A DNA stretch of 64,000 nt from Nymphaea colorata. Its lineage: Eukaryota; Streptophyta; Magnoliopsida; Nymphaeales; Nymphaeaceae. The position numbers and the translations under genes are program-made. Shown here piece after piece: positions 1 through 11,091 of the stretch. The stretch's first letter is position 1, and the number at the start of each line of letters is the position of its first letter. The notes beneath the pieces were generated by a model. That model worked only from the letters and a program-made list of their open reading frames with translations, was not told where the DNA came from and did not search any database. The DNA is taken from contig NC_045146.1 in assembly GCF_008831285.2 (NCBI RefSeq), forward strand, positions 14,501,149 to 14,565,148, given 5' to 3'.

Positions 1-3000
1 GAATTATCTTAATGTTGCGACCTGCAGCTTGTGCACATAGTTTTGCCAAACCATCAAAGGTTACAGCACGATCGCATACACAATTGAAGATATTGCCATT
101 GGCAGCGTCCGGGTCTTCAACAGCCAAAGTTAGCATGCTAGATAAGTCTCTAACATGTGAAATGTTTGTGAGCTGGATCCCTGGGCTAGGTATTGGAACG
201 GGTCTGTCACGAACAATTCCTGAGAAGACCAAGAATGCATATAATCCCAAGTGAGTATAAACTTAAGCATACATTGATATAGGAAAAGAAACATGGCAAG
301 AACATTAATTCACAAAAAAGCTAGCATTTTCTCCCTTTTTCTTCTGAACAGGACAAGCAGCTTAGATACTAACAATGAAGAAGAAATATGTGCAACCATG
401 AAAAGTGAAAAGATCCATACTATCAAAAAACCATTCTTCACAATCTTTGTTATTTCCAGATCCTATCATGTATTGAGGTCTAAATACAGCCCAGCTGCTG
501 AAGGAGAGTTCCTCGATGTACTTTTCTACAGCAACATGACCGGCATCACTTTTGACAAGATCCTGCAATGTTAAGTACCTTTTTAGTTGAAACAACATGG
601 TATGGGACAAGGAAAAAGTTGTCACACTTGCATTAAGAAATGTGACAATGGCTAGATGGGATCTTTTATTGGACTAATCACAAATTACTCGATGCTTGCC
701 ACAATCTTCAAGGCCTTGGGATCGGTCTCACATGATGCCTCCCCAGCCAAATGGAAGTTGAAGAAACAAATAGAAACCATGTTATACCCCTTCAACATGT
801 GGAACTTCATCACTTGTCTTGTAAATACCAGCGCTGCTGATAAAGAGAAACTGTTTCACACCAGCACCTTTTGCCCAATCAGCCACAGGCCTATATAAAA
901 TTTCCATCTCAGATAACTTAGCAGCATCATATGCACATACAGACATATTTGTACAGCACAAAAAAAAGGTAGTGGGTAACTTTTTGTTGATAATGATTAT
1001 CATGATAAATGATTCTAGAAGCACTTTAAAATTTATGATGATAAGCTCCACCTCAATGTTTATGCAGCTTTACACTTAAGAACGTGGATGCCAATGTTTA
1101 CTTAATATAAAAGGGAACAAATAAAGTTCAAGATAAACCAAGTACAGATGATAAGATAAAATTACTGATTTCCTCCTCTCAAGTCAATTTCGAAATTTAA
1201 AAAATATATATATATATAAAATAGTAACTTTTTATGAAAAATAGAAAAGGTGACTATTGCTTCTAAGATTTAAATATGCATCTAGGTTTTGGACAGTTCC
1301 ACAACCTTGGAAAATTTTAGTTAAACAATGACGATATGGATTAGAGACGTAGCTATAGACATATTAAATAGCCATTTATGACCTTCACTAATGTGATCAG
1401 GCCCTCAACGAGGGTTGGATAGTTTTGTTAACCTAAAATCTAAAAATCCAGTTTTCCTTAACATCAATGTGAAGGTGCCCCTATACAAGACATGTGAACA
1501 TACTTAATGGTCTCTTTCATTAATCATTATAAGGTCAAGATCGCTATCAGTAATTTGTCAAACTTATTTATGCTTTTAATTATCTTTAAAAATTTATTTA
1601 AGCTTTTGAAAGTTATAGAAATTTAGACAAATTTTATAAGAACATGTTCATACATATGTATGTGCATGTGTTTTTGTTGGTTGACGATATCATATCGATG
1701 ACTATAGACAGCGATAGTAATAACATGTGCATTGGCCGAGACACATTGTACCAGTACCTCGCTGATGTGATATGGGGGCTGATATCAAATACTATGGTAG
1801 TGCTCGTGTCCCAAAAAGTTTACACATATATATATATGCTATAGTGCTCGTGTCCCAAAAAGTTTACACACATATATATATATGCTATAGAGAATGAATG
1901 ATGTGAGCCATCAGATCAATTTCATTGGATGGATCATAAATTGCCGAGCCAAAATTAACTGTCATATTAAGCTATTAGCTGTCATCTACCCATCTAACTA
2001 GCTACAGGCTTTAATTTGGCTACCTGTGCCATTAACCATCCCATCAGATTTAGCTAAATTGATAATATGGCCCTTACGTTTCTCTTTCTTCGTCCTCCTT
2101 GTATTCTTGGAATCCATATTTGGTTATATGTGTATGTCGTGTCATTTTTCTGTCTTCCTCATCCTCCTCATTATTCTTTTCTTTCCATAGATCAAACTTT
2201 TCGTCCAGGCACCACCTCCACCTAGTTGCACTGAGGTGCACCTATGCTGTTCCTAAACCTTTTTAGGCAGTACTCGCCTATCTCCTATAACTGCATTATA
2301 TTATTGAACTTACCCCAAGTTTATTTTGTTCATTGAAGAAGGTAATTTGAATACCAGATTATTCATTCAGTTAACAGGAAGGAGACAAATTCTTTCTATT
2401 GATTTCCATTATACACCTTAAGATCTATTTGGAACACTGAAAACTAGTTAGTGCAACAGAAGAGTCCATCATGATAACCTTTTATCTAGAAAAACCAGAA
2501 AAGAGCCAGCACAGTTACAGTATTGTCTCCAAGGTACCAATGTTGCTTAAGTTTCCAAGGACAGAACATGAGATTTATAAATCAAAAGAAAAATAGCAGC
2601 ATGGATATTCACATTTTCACATAAATCACTAATACAGAGGAAGGAGTTGAATGGCTCACTTGACAGAATCTAAATCCTTGCCATTGTTATCCAAAACAAC
2701 ATCAAAGGCTGCCCCATCTACCAATTTACCCAGATTTGATGGATCACCCCATATTGTCTGAGCGCCTAGATCAACAAGCTCCTGGAAGTTCACAATGGAT
2801 TATGGACACAAACACATGTTGAGAAAAGAGTCAGATAACTACATACGAGAGAGAGCAATAAGAAACAAAAATGACAATAAACAGATGCAGAACTGCTTGA
2901 CACTTTCACCATAGAAGTCCAAAGCAAATTGCGGGCATAGCTAGCAAACCTATTTATTATGTTGACTTTCGACACAGATGAACCGAAGAGCTAAACGATA

Positions 3001-4089
3001 GAGAATGACAAAGATGCCGTAACCCTATCCAAACTTATACAAGCCTTTAATTGTCATGAAAGATTGTTTATTTTCTCCAGGACTCAGGTCGGAAAATTTT
3101 GTTCTTTGTAAGATTAGATTTTTAGAGAATTAATATCTTCTTCATTCTTAACGAACAACATCCTTTATACCGTTGAATGCAGCCATGACAACGTGAGCAT
3201 AACGATTGATATCATGTTGACAAGCTACCATGAGGAAATGAAAGAAAATCTAACAAATTTTCCATGATCCAGGTCTATATACGAGGCTAGGAAGACAACT
3301 TTGGATAAGCCAATGTGACATGAATTCTGACAACTGTTTCTTCTTAGGAAGTACAACCTGTGCAATAATTTGAAAATTGATTTTCAGTAGGAGAGTCGAA
3401 AGTTCCATGATCCAACAATCCCAATGACTTTGAGATGAACCAAAAGGGAAGTTGATACGGTCGATGTGCTCAAAGATGCAACCAGAAATATAATTGAAAC
3501 TCATGCGTGATAAGGAATTGTAACCATGTTTCTCGAGTCACCCACAATTGGTTATATTAAAATTAAACCGTTGATTGCAACCAAAATGCAAATCCAACTG
3601 GAGTAAATAAAACTAAATATGCAATAAAACCCTTCCAAATCAACTTTCACAAAGCGGAGGTCAGTTTGTGTTTTAAGAACTTACAGAGAATCGGTTAAAG
3701 GGAGGCTTCTTCATCTTGTCCGACTGTTCACCGCCAACTGTCAATATGGTGACGCTATGACCGGAGCTGAGGAGGTCCTTCGACAGATAAAACCCGATCA
3801 CGGCATGCCCTCCACTGTTTGTGTTGACAATCAGAACCTTCTTCTTTTGCTTGTCCGAAGAAGCGAATACAGAGAAACAAGGCAACCTGGGCCGTCGTGT
3901 TGCAATGGGATTTATTGTAAAAAGCAGCGGGCGTCCAGAGAGTAGCAAAACATTTGAGGAAGAGGCAGCAGGAAAGGAAGAGATAGAAGCAAAACAAGGA
4001 GAGGTTAAAGGTAAGGATGACACTTTTGAACAGGGGAGGAAGCAGGAAGTCGTCAAAGGATGAGAAGCTAAGACAGAAGAGGACCCCAT
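1..4089 (-). CDS. CSP41A: Chloroplast stem-loop binding protein of 41 kDa a (CSP41a), 3' part beyond the window
   Basis: CSP41a is an atypical short-chain dehydrogenase-like protein of the chloroplast stroma. It binds and can cleave stem-loop RNA and supports plastid transcripts and ribosomes. Minus-strand exons with GT-AG borders and consistent phase are 4089-3685, 2781-2660, 890-788, 562-421 and 219-1 (open at the window edge). They give about 330 codons; the family is about 400, so roughly 75 C-terminal residues lie outside. Residues 1 to about 75 are Ser/Thr-rich, as in a transit peptide. The modified nucleotide-binding stretch [17 protein letters not shown] follows, then [43 protein letters not shown] and [14 protein letters not shown]. 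The start at 4089 begins [10 protein letters not shown]; an in-frame ATG at 4173 would add 28 charged residues unlike a transit peptide. Family assignment rests on remembered similarity and is strong. The gene is head-to-head with the coiled-coil gene at 5945. Confidence 0.94.
1801..1890. repeat. Tandem duplication, 44-bp period
   Basis: Two near-identical copies of a unit starting tgctcgtgtcccaaaaag and ending in an (AT)n run and gctatag lie side by side, the first from 1801 and the second from 1845. They sit in the 1.8 kb CSP41A intron between the exons at 2660 and 890. Confidence 0.85.
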
Positions 4090-5508
4090 TTTTCCCTTCT
4101 GCGACCCTTTTCCTCCCTCTGTATTAGCCTCCGGGGTTTGAGGGAAGAACAGGTGGAAGTTGGACCTTTTCACCCATTTTTAAACGGTTGGCAGACGTTG
4201 CTGCTTGCTGGTAGGACAGAGGATGGCCGGTGCTGCCATATCCACACTTCCGGATAAGCAAAAGCAAATGCGGTAATTGCTAAAAGGACCGGCAAGGGAA
4301 AGTGGCCTCCTTCCAGGTCGACAATCGAGAAGAAAAGGACAGAGTCGGGTCTCCGTGGTGCTGATGGTTGATGAGCTGACGGCCGCGCACCCTCCTGGCT
4401 ACATGGGCAGAAAATGCGTTTCACCATTGACCACAGCTTAGCTCAAAAGACTTGCTACTAAGAAACGGCATCCAGGGAGTGTCGCTCGAAATTGGCGCTC
4501 GGCTTCTTCCGTCACGGAGGCCATGAGGCAAACAGTGCAAGAGCGAATTTGGTCCATTTCCAGCCATAGCTCGCCCTGATGCGGAGCTGGTCGCGGAACC
4601 TGAATGACTCTGGGACTCGAGCTAGCTTTAAGTTTCGAAAGGTCATGAATGACAGCCAAGTGTGGCTGCTAGATCCTCGGAAAGCACCGGAGTTTCTCCA
4701 AATTTTCAGCGGTCTTACCAATATAACCGATGGACCTTTTTGTTGGCTCGTGCACGAGGGATGATATTGTTACGTTTTTTTAATATTTATGTAGGGAAAA
4801 CCGTTTTCTAGATAAAATTCTAAGGTCATAAGATCATGCCTTTATACATTCTAAGGTCTTACTTTGCTTTGGAACCTAGTTTAACTTATACTACATTTTT
4901 TTTAATTTAGGTAATTGCCACAGTTTGTATTTCAGAGGAGTAATACATTATAATTTGACAGAGATTATGGGATTTAAACCTTCACCATCTTCTCACTTGG
5001 ATTTATGAAACAATTTACAAATACTGAAAGTCGTTTGTGAACAAAAACAATTTAAATATTCTCTCTTGACCAAATATTTCAGATAAATTTACACCGATGA
5101 GAATTGAAAAAACAAAACAGTGCAAGATTTTATGGGTTAATAAATTTTAGAACTTTGAGATCATGTTTGTTTCGTTTGCCGTGGCTATGAGTTCAGATCA
5201 CCGATAATTTCATATTCATAGTTTGAGGCTCGACCACTCCAATTCGACCCTAAATCTAAAGGAGCGGCGTGAATCTATGTTGAAATCTACTATTAGTTTA
5301 AACAGTGGGTTTTAGGTACTGATTTGATATCCTTTCGTATAGAGGCAAACACGCCCTTAGGAAACTTGATTTACAAATTAAATTTTCACATTTTGTTATA
5401 AAAATGATATTTTTAAGTCTATTCAACCAATTGATTGGTTTTGGTGGCTAATCTAAACGTGCCAAGTGTCAACTTTGATTGTTTAAATATTTTAAAATTT
5501 TATTGTCA

Positions 5509-5548
<40 letters not shown>

Positions 5549-5944
5549 TTTTAATATTTTGACCGAATGGTAAAGCTGAATCATTGAATCAGCTAATTCG
5601 CCGAATTTCAGTGTTTCAAATCTAACTACAGCATTTATGAACAAGCATCCAGCCATCTACCATCGAGCTCGAATGAATTTTTTCGTGTTTAAAAATCGAA
5701 ATAATTATACCATGGAAAAATGTATGAATAATTGCGAGCAGGTTTTATAGCAGTTTCATAAACAAGAAAATGTGAACGTTGCCCAGGAGAAATGAACGTT
5801 AGGATAGAGGAAAACGCGGCGGTGGCGACCAATAAATCCATTCCCTTACTTGCAAAACTAACCGTTGGAGCGCTCCACTCTCTCTCTCACTCTCTGGTTA
5901 GCTACCTTTTTATCTCCCTGCTTTTCTGAACCAAACTCCAGGCA
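4090..5944. other. Intergenic, divergent promoter region
   Basis: Shared upstream region of CSP41A (minus) and the coiled-coil gene (plus). No conserved coding segment was seen. The half near CSP41A (to about 4760) is GC-richer. The middle is AT-rich and carries a pure (AT)n microsatellite at 5513-5546. The stretch just before 5945 (CT-rich near 5876) fits a 5' leader. Confidence 0.6.
5513..5546. repeat. (AT)n microsatellite
   Basis: Uninterrupted alternating A and T for 34 bases in the divergent intergenic region. Confidence 0.95.
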
Positions 5945-7680
5945 ATGGCTACGTTGGAGGAAATGTCGCCGCCTTCCGCTCTCAATTACACGGTATTCTT
6001 TCCCTCGTCCACTTTCTTGCGAAGTATCCATACTTGTATTTTTGATTCGTGCTACGGCTGTCTTCTTCGTTTTTCTGCTTTTGATGGATCTGTGCCTTCC
6101 ACTGTTGATTCTCAATTCATCTTCCATTAGCAGGACAGCAAGGGGTCCAAAGGTTTTTCTCCGACTTGTTGCAACAGCTCGTCCGATGAATTGTTGTGGA
6201 ATAAACTCAGAAGCAGGACGGACCATTTTGTGGAGAAAAGAAAGAACGAAGGGTTAAAAAGGCGATCCTTTCCTGATGAAGATCCCTTGCTCTCTGAGCA
6301 AAAGGTAGTTGCTGCCATTTCTCGTGTCGTCTAGTACTAGCATAACTTGTTTTCGGAAGAAACCCGCTCTTTCTGATCGAGTTTCTGACTCTTAGGGCAC
6401 TGAAGAAGCTGAAAGAAGCAGGAAGAGAATGAAGGAGGGCGATTCGTTTCTGCTGCTCAAAGGATTAGATTCGATTGCGTCTTCCCTCTCTCAGCTCACC
6501 AACTGCCTCGATTCTGCATTACAGGTACTTTTTCCTTTCCCCCTCCTAGCACTTTCTTTTATGTCCCTTTTTTAATTACACCATGAATGTTGATGACTAC
6601 AAGAACGGAAATTTTTGCTGATGCTTGATATTGATACTGCTGATGACCGATGGCAGTCAAGTTGATGCATTTGTTGCTTCCAGATCAAAACCAGCTCTTG
6701 TCGATCTTAAGATTGTTTACGACATGTCGTTCATGCTGCCTTTGCTCTGTTTGAAACAGGGGGCAACGGATCTCTCTAAGCCCAGATTGGCGGAGGTGTT
6801 CTGTAGCAGAGATCCTGCAACGACGGAGCAAGAGGAAGGTCATCCAAGACAACCACCAAAAGAAGACGGGACATCCGATCGCGATCCTCTCTCTGTAAAC
6901 AAATCAGGATCCGCTGCTCCTCCTCAATCCAAGGAAGAGGAGAGAGGAAAGCTGAAGAACGCCCAAAACGTGTGTCTGTTAGTCCCCCTCTGGTTTCGCC
7001 TTTATAACCCCCAAAGAAGCGCGCTTTTCAAAATTTGCTTCTCCGCATCCGATTCACTTGCACACTGCCCTCTCAAATTCTCATTTCACCGTCTCCTCTA
7101 ATGTAATATTCTTCAAGGCACTTACTTAATCCGTGTGTCTTTTACAGCTCGCATGTGCAATGGCAACAAAAGCAGCTTCACTGGCACGAGAACTGCAATC
7201 GATTAAATCGGATCTGCTTTTCATGCAAGAAAGGTGTAACCTTCTTGAAGAAGAGAACAGGAGGCTTCGAGATGGAATAGCTAAGGGCCTCAGGCCAGAG
7301 GAAGATGATTTGGTAGGTTTGCAGTTTTTGTTTTGTCGTTTTTTCTTCTCCTGGTTGCTGTTTAGATGTTCTTGTTTTAATGGTGGTGGGTGCTAAAAAT
7401 ATCGCAGGTGAGGCTGCAACTGGAAGCACTTCTAGCAGAGAAGTCAAGGTTAGCTAATGAGAACGCAAACCTCACGAGGGAGAACCAGTGTCTTCACCAG
7501 CTGGTTGAGTATCATCAATTGACGATGCAGGATCTCTCTGCATCACCTGATCAGACGATAGTGGAAGGGGTGCGCTTGGACTTCTCATCGCTGCCTGAGG
7601 CAGAAGAGGAGGAAGGACCGCCAAGAACCCCAAGGACCGATAACATTGGGTTCTTATACTGTGATGGGCCTCGTGAATAG
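5945..7680 (+). CDS. Plant coiled-coil protein of unknown function
   Basis: Six exons, all phase 0: 5945-5992, 6134-6304, 6396-6524, 6760-6969, 7148-7312 and 7408-7680. They encode 331 residues ending in TAG. An N-terminal block contains [20 protein letters not shown] (about residues 33-52). A low-complexity acidic and Gln/Pro-rich middle lies at about 117-186. A long coiled coil follows, with [37 protein letters not shown] and [20 protein letters not shown]. The tail is acidic and Pro-rich, ending FLYCDGPRE. The layout recalls Arabidopsis proteins annotated only as GRIP/coiled-coil or tropomyosin-like (At4g02800 type, from memory). No catalytic motif is visible, so a structural or tethering role is inferred from the coiled coil alone. 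The donor after exon 4 (GTGTGT) is the weakest splice site. The ATG at 5945 has a good context (GGCAATGGC). Confidence 0.85.
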
Positions 7681-7871
7681 CTCAGCCCTTGCGCCTAAGA
7701 CGACGACAATCCGCTGCAATGGAATATAGAACAATTTGTTTACCGCATCCGAATGATTGGCTTTAGCTCTAAAACCAACATCGGAACATTCGGTTGTTAT
7801 CTGTGATAGGCGTCTTAGAGATAGCTCTTGCGACGATGACCGCAGTGAAACAACTACTATTTGTTTATTGA

Positions 7872-7914
7872 AATAATATTTCTTTAATCTAAAATAATAT
7901 TTCTTTAATCTAAT
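7872..7914. repeat. Short tandem duplication, 22-bp period
   Basis: The unit aataatatttctttaatcta occurs twice in succession, about 190 bp after the stop codon of the coiled-coil gene, probably in or near its 3' UTR. Confidence 0.8.
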
Positions 7915-8198
7915 TGCAGTATTTGTGCATTCGAATTTGGGTTGAGCACCTGTTAGTTTACAAATCAAAATTTTACCAAATAAAATTCCAACCAATAACA
8001 CTTGTGGCATCCGTTAATTTTCCTTAATCACAAACATGAAGTGTTTGTTTGCAACTGAGGGACGCCAAAAATGAACTCATTCCGAGTGATATGGACTTGT
8101 TGACTTTAGAAATGCACGCGTGGGTGTTCTAGTTGTCCCTTGCTATCAAACCTTTAGTTGCCACAGTTTCTGCCTTTGAGCCATAGAATGGGTGTGCT

Positions 8199-8383
8199 TG
8201 AAGGAATAAAAGCAACCTTGCTCGCATGTCCACAGAGCCCTTGTGTGCGTGCTTGAAGCTCATGGGAGAAATCATTAATGTCCATATAATGGAACACCTT
8301 ATGCCCTTTAATTTGAAGAAATAAACCAACCTTGCACTTATGTCTCCAGAGCCCTTGTGTGCTCGCATGTAAATATACTTCAA
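8199..8383. repeat. Imperfect direct duplication
   Basis: The segments at about 8205-8250 and 8325-8370 are imperfect copies, sharing agcccttgtgtgc and similar flanks (caaccttgc, atgtc). The spacing is about 118 bp. On the minus strand both copies are open in two frames, so the duplication also appears as a repeated AHKGS-like peptide in one frame and a TQGL-like peptide in another. Confidence 0.6.
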
Positions 8384-10412
8384 TGGGAGGATTACCCGAT
8401 TCTTGAAGCAATAAATTATTACTGTTTACAGTCAACATTAATAAAGGCCCAAACATAAAGTAAAATAAAATAATAAGAAAAACGCCGTCCCCGGTCTTTT
8501 GTGAGAATAAATAAGCGATATCCTCGGCTTTGGGAATAAGAAATATAATCAAGCAGTTTCATTTTAAAATTAACGTCCGCTTTACTACTTTTGCAGATAT
8601 CAAAGGCTTTCACACTGGGGACTGGGATGATGATCTATGTGAATTTTGTTTATAAAGCGGATACATTATGTAACCATCCCTGGCTGCTAATGACCATGGC
8701 ATGTTTTGTCAGATTGTATGTGATCCAGAAGTCTACTGGAATCATAGAGACTCAAGCATCTAGTTCAAGGTAGGATCTTTTCGCCCAGACTTTCATTTAT
8801 GGAATCGTTTCTATACATTTATCCACTGCTGTTTCATACTTACGAAGCAATATTTGCCTTGTCAACACGTGCGAGGTACTGCACCTGTCTAGAGAGAAAA
8901 TGAAATGTATTCCTTCATCTCTTTCCCTACTATAAAAAGCCAGAATACCGATACCTACTACTACCTGGAACACGAAGATGAAGAGGTATAGGACAAGTAA
9001 AAGAAGATTACAATTGATAAGAGGGTAAGCTGAACGTCTAATGTCTCTGTAGAATGTCCATGACATGGTTGACAGGCTTCAGTGGCGGCTGTCACAAAAA
9101 AGGCGGTACTGAAACATATTATCTTCATGCAAAACCAACCCTTGAAGAAAGACGGAGGTTAGAGCTGCCAAACTTGTTCAAGTTAATCCTTACACCAAAT
9201 GTATGTCTTGAACAAAGTTATTTGTTCTGCCATCTCCACCAGGAAGTCCAGGCCAGGTCGGCAACAACCCCAATAAGGAAAAGCAGCTTCAAGCCACAGG
9301 ATTTAAAGGATGAGGCCGTAATACCCTATAGAAGTAGTCATGGATCTGAGGGATCAAGCGGTCGATTAGCTCTGCATGTCTGCAAAAACAATTTGATGTA
9401 AATCCCATATTCTATGTACTTCAAAATGCATCACTGTTTCAAATAACAGACCCACGAGTGGAGATCAAATGCACCCTTGAAAAGTGGAAAATATTTGGTC
9501 TGCATTTTGGAACACAATGCATTCTCTCAACTTGCAAAATTTTTAATAGCCACATTTGAACATCCCCGTGCAGGATTGAGTTATGCAAAACAAAGGTCAC
9601 GCTTGGAATGAGAACAATAACATAGAGCAATTATAACCATAAATAAATAGGAAAAAAACTCCCCATCAAATACAGCAATTACTATAATATGCATAATTGT
9701 AACCATCAAATTTTATCGAAACTATTTAAATGTTCATTTTCTATCTACTTTAAACGAAATCAATAGGCTACTAAACCAGCTAACAATAACAATAAATAGC
9801 AACCAAATAATGACAACTCCAAAAAAAATCAACAACTCGAGGCATTTAAGGTATTTGATCCAACTTTTCCAAATTGCAACAAAAAGAACAACCGCAAGGC
9901 AGTAAAGGTACAATCTCCATCAAGTAAGATTAGATATGCAACATTACCACTGTCACAGCTTCCTAGCTACCAGTATCACCAAAGAAAGAACAAGCACCAC
10001 AAACCAGCAGTCATAAAACAAAAAGGCACTGGCAAAAGTAAAGCAGAGAATAGAGAGCAATCAGCTCCAAAAACCTATATAAATTTCCCACAAGATCCTA
10101 TACTAGGGCCTAAAACTTGTGAAGATCACTCAGAGAAAACCAACCAAGTTACACTAAATTGAGGACAACTAAGACCACCAGTTGGATCAGACTGTTGACT
10201 TTTACGATCTGGTTGCTGTTTATTGCCTTCAATACAGAAAAATTGAAAAGTGATTACATTCATTTGTTCTTCGACTTTTAGATTCATATAGCTTCTGAAG
10301 TCAACAACGAAACAAATTTCACCTTAGCCAGTTAGATCTGACATATAGACAATACCACCATCACTTGCACCATTCCCTCAAAACCTAGTGCCTCTACACC
10401 ATGGTCGAAAAC

Positions 10413-10468
10413 ACACACACAGAGATGCACAAGATAGTGCACACACACAGAGATGCACAAGATAGTGC
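10413..10468. repeat. 28-bp tandem repeat
   Basis: Two identical copies of a unit made of (AC)n followed by agagatgcacaagatagtgc sit head-to-tail downstream of the placed ARIA exons. Confidence 0.9.
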
Positions 10469-11049
10469 AGATAAAAGTCTCATACAATTGCAGTTAAGGC
10501 CACAGGACACTCCTATATGGATCGACATATAGAGTTACTATGGAAGCCAAAGATTTGGCTTGGTCTTAAAGAAAATTACAAACACACCTCTGTTGAAAGG
10601 ACATCTACTTTCAGGAGCAAAGTAAACAGCAATCCATGAAAAACTTAGCTTAAGCAATGTCTCTGCCTAACCTGCCCACGCTGTTCAGATATGGCCAGCC
10701 AGCAGTATCAATGATCATAAAGGAATGGTAACCACCCACCTATGTCCAGAATGGAGGCCTTTCTTAGGCCAAGTAAATTCTTTATGGTTGAGGCCACCAC
10801 CATCCTGTAGTGGTGGTGTAAAGACAAAGGTGAGGTCTCCTCACAAACTGTATGAAAGACGTTAGTACAACTGGACTGACAAACAGCAAAAGCCAGACCT
10901 AAAAGCTTATGGAAATTTGATCACCCTTGGCAAAATTTATTGTACATCAACAATCCCATTCACCAATAACAATTGCTTGAGCTCCCAAGCAGCAATAAAA
11001 GCACAGCAGCTCATAGGATATGTGCATAGATACAGAAAAATATAGATAA

Positions 11050-11086
11050 TGAGATAGAGATAGAGAGAGAGAGAGAGAGATAGAGA
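11050..11086. repeat. (GA)n microsatellite beside a 5' splice site
   Basis: A GA-rich tract with few interruptions. On the minus strand it reads as (CT)n beginning a few bases after the proposed GTCAGT donor of the last ARIA exon placed (exon end 11092). Confidence 0.9.
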
Positions 11087-11091
11087 CTGAC

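Larger units (their letters stand above)
7681..11091. other. Convergent intergenic region with short repeats; terminal ARIA exon unresolved
   Basis: This lies between the coiled-coil stop and the last ARIA exon I can place. It holds a 22-bp tandem duplication (7872-7914), an imperfect duplication (about 8199-8383), a 28-bp tandem repeat (10413-10468) and a (GA)n tract (11050-11086). An open frame at 9054-9401 (plus, 115 codons, with LEERRRLELPN and TTPIRKSSFKPQDL) resembles no family I know. A good 3' splice site at 8596 followed by an open stretch to 8769 does not join it in frame. Both may be relics or non-coding. Confidence 0.5.

Noticed and set aside
5865-6257. 130-codon plus-strand open frame overlapping the coiled-coil gene start
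   Set aside because: Different frame from the exon model, crosses an intron, no family; a shadow of the real gene.
8597-9401. Two-exon gene joining 8597-8769 to 9076 onwards
   Set aside because: Splice-like borders exist, but the join reaches a stop within about 12 codons and neither part matches a known family.
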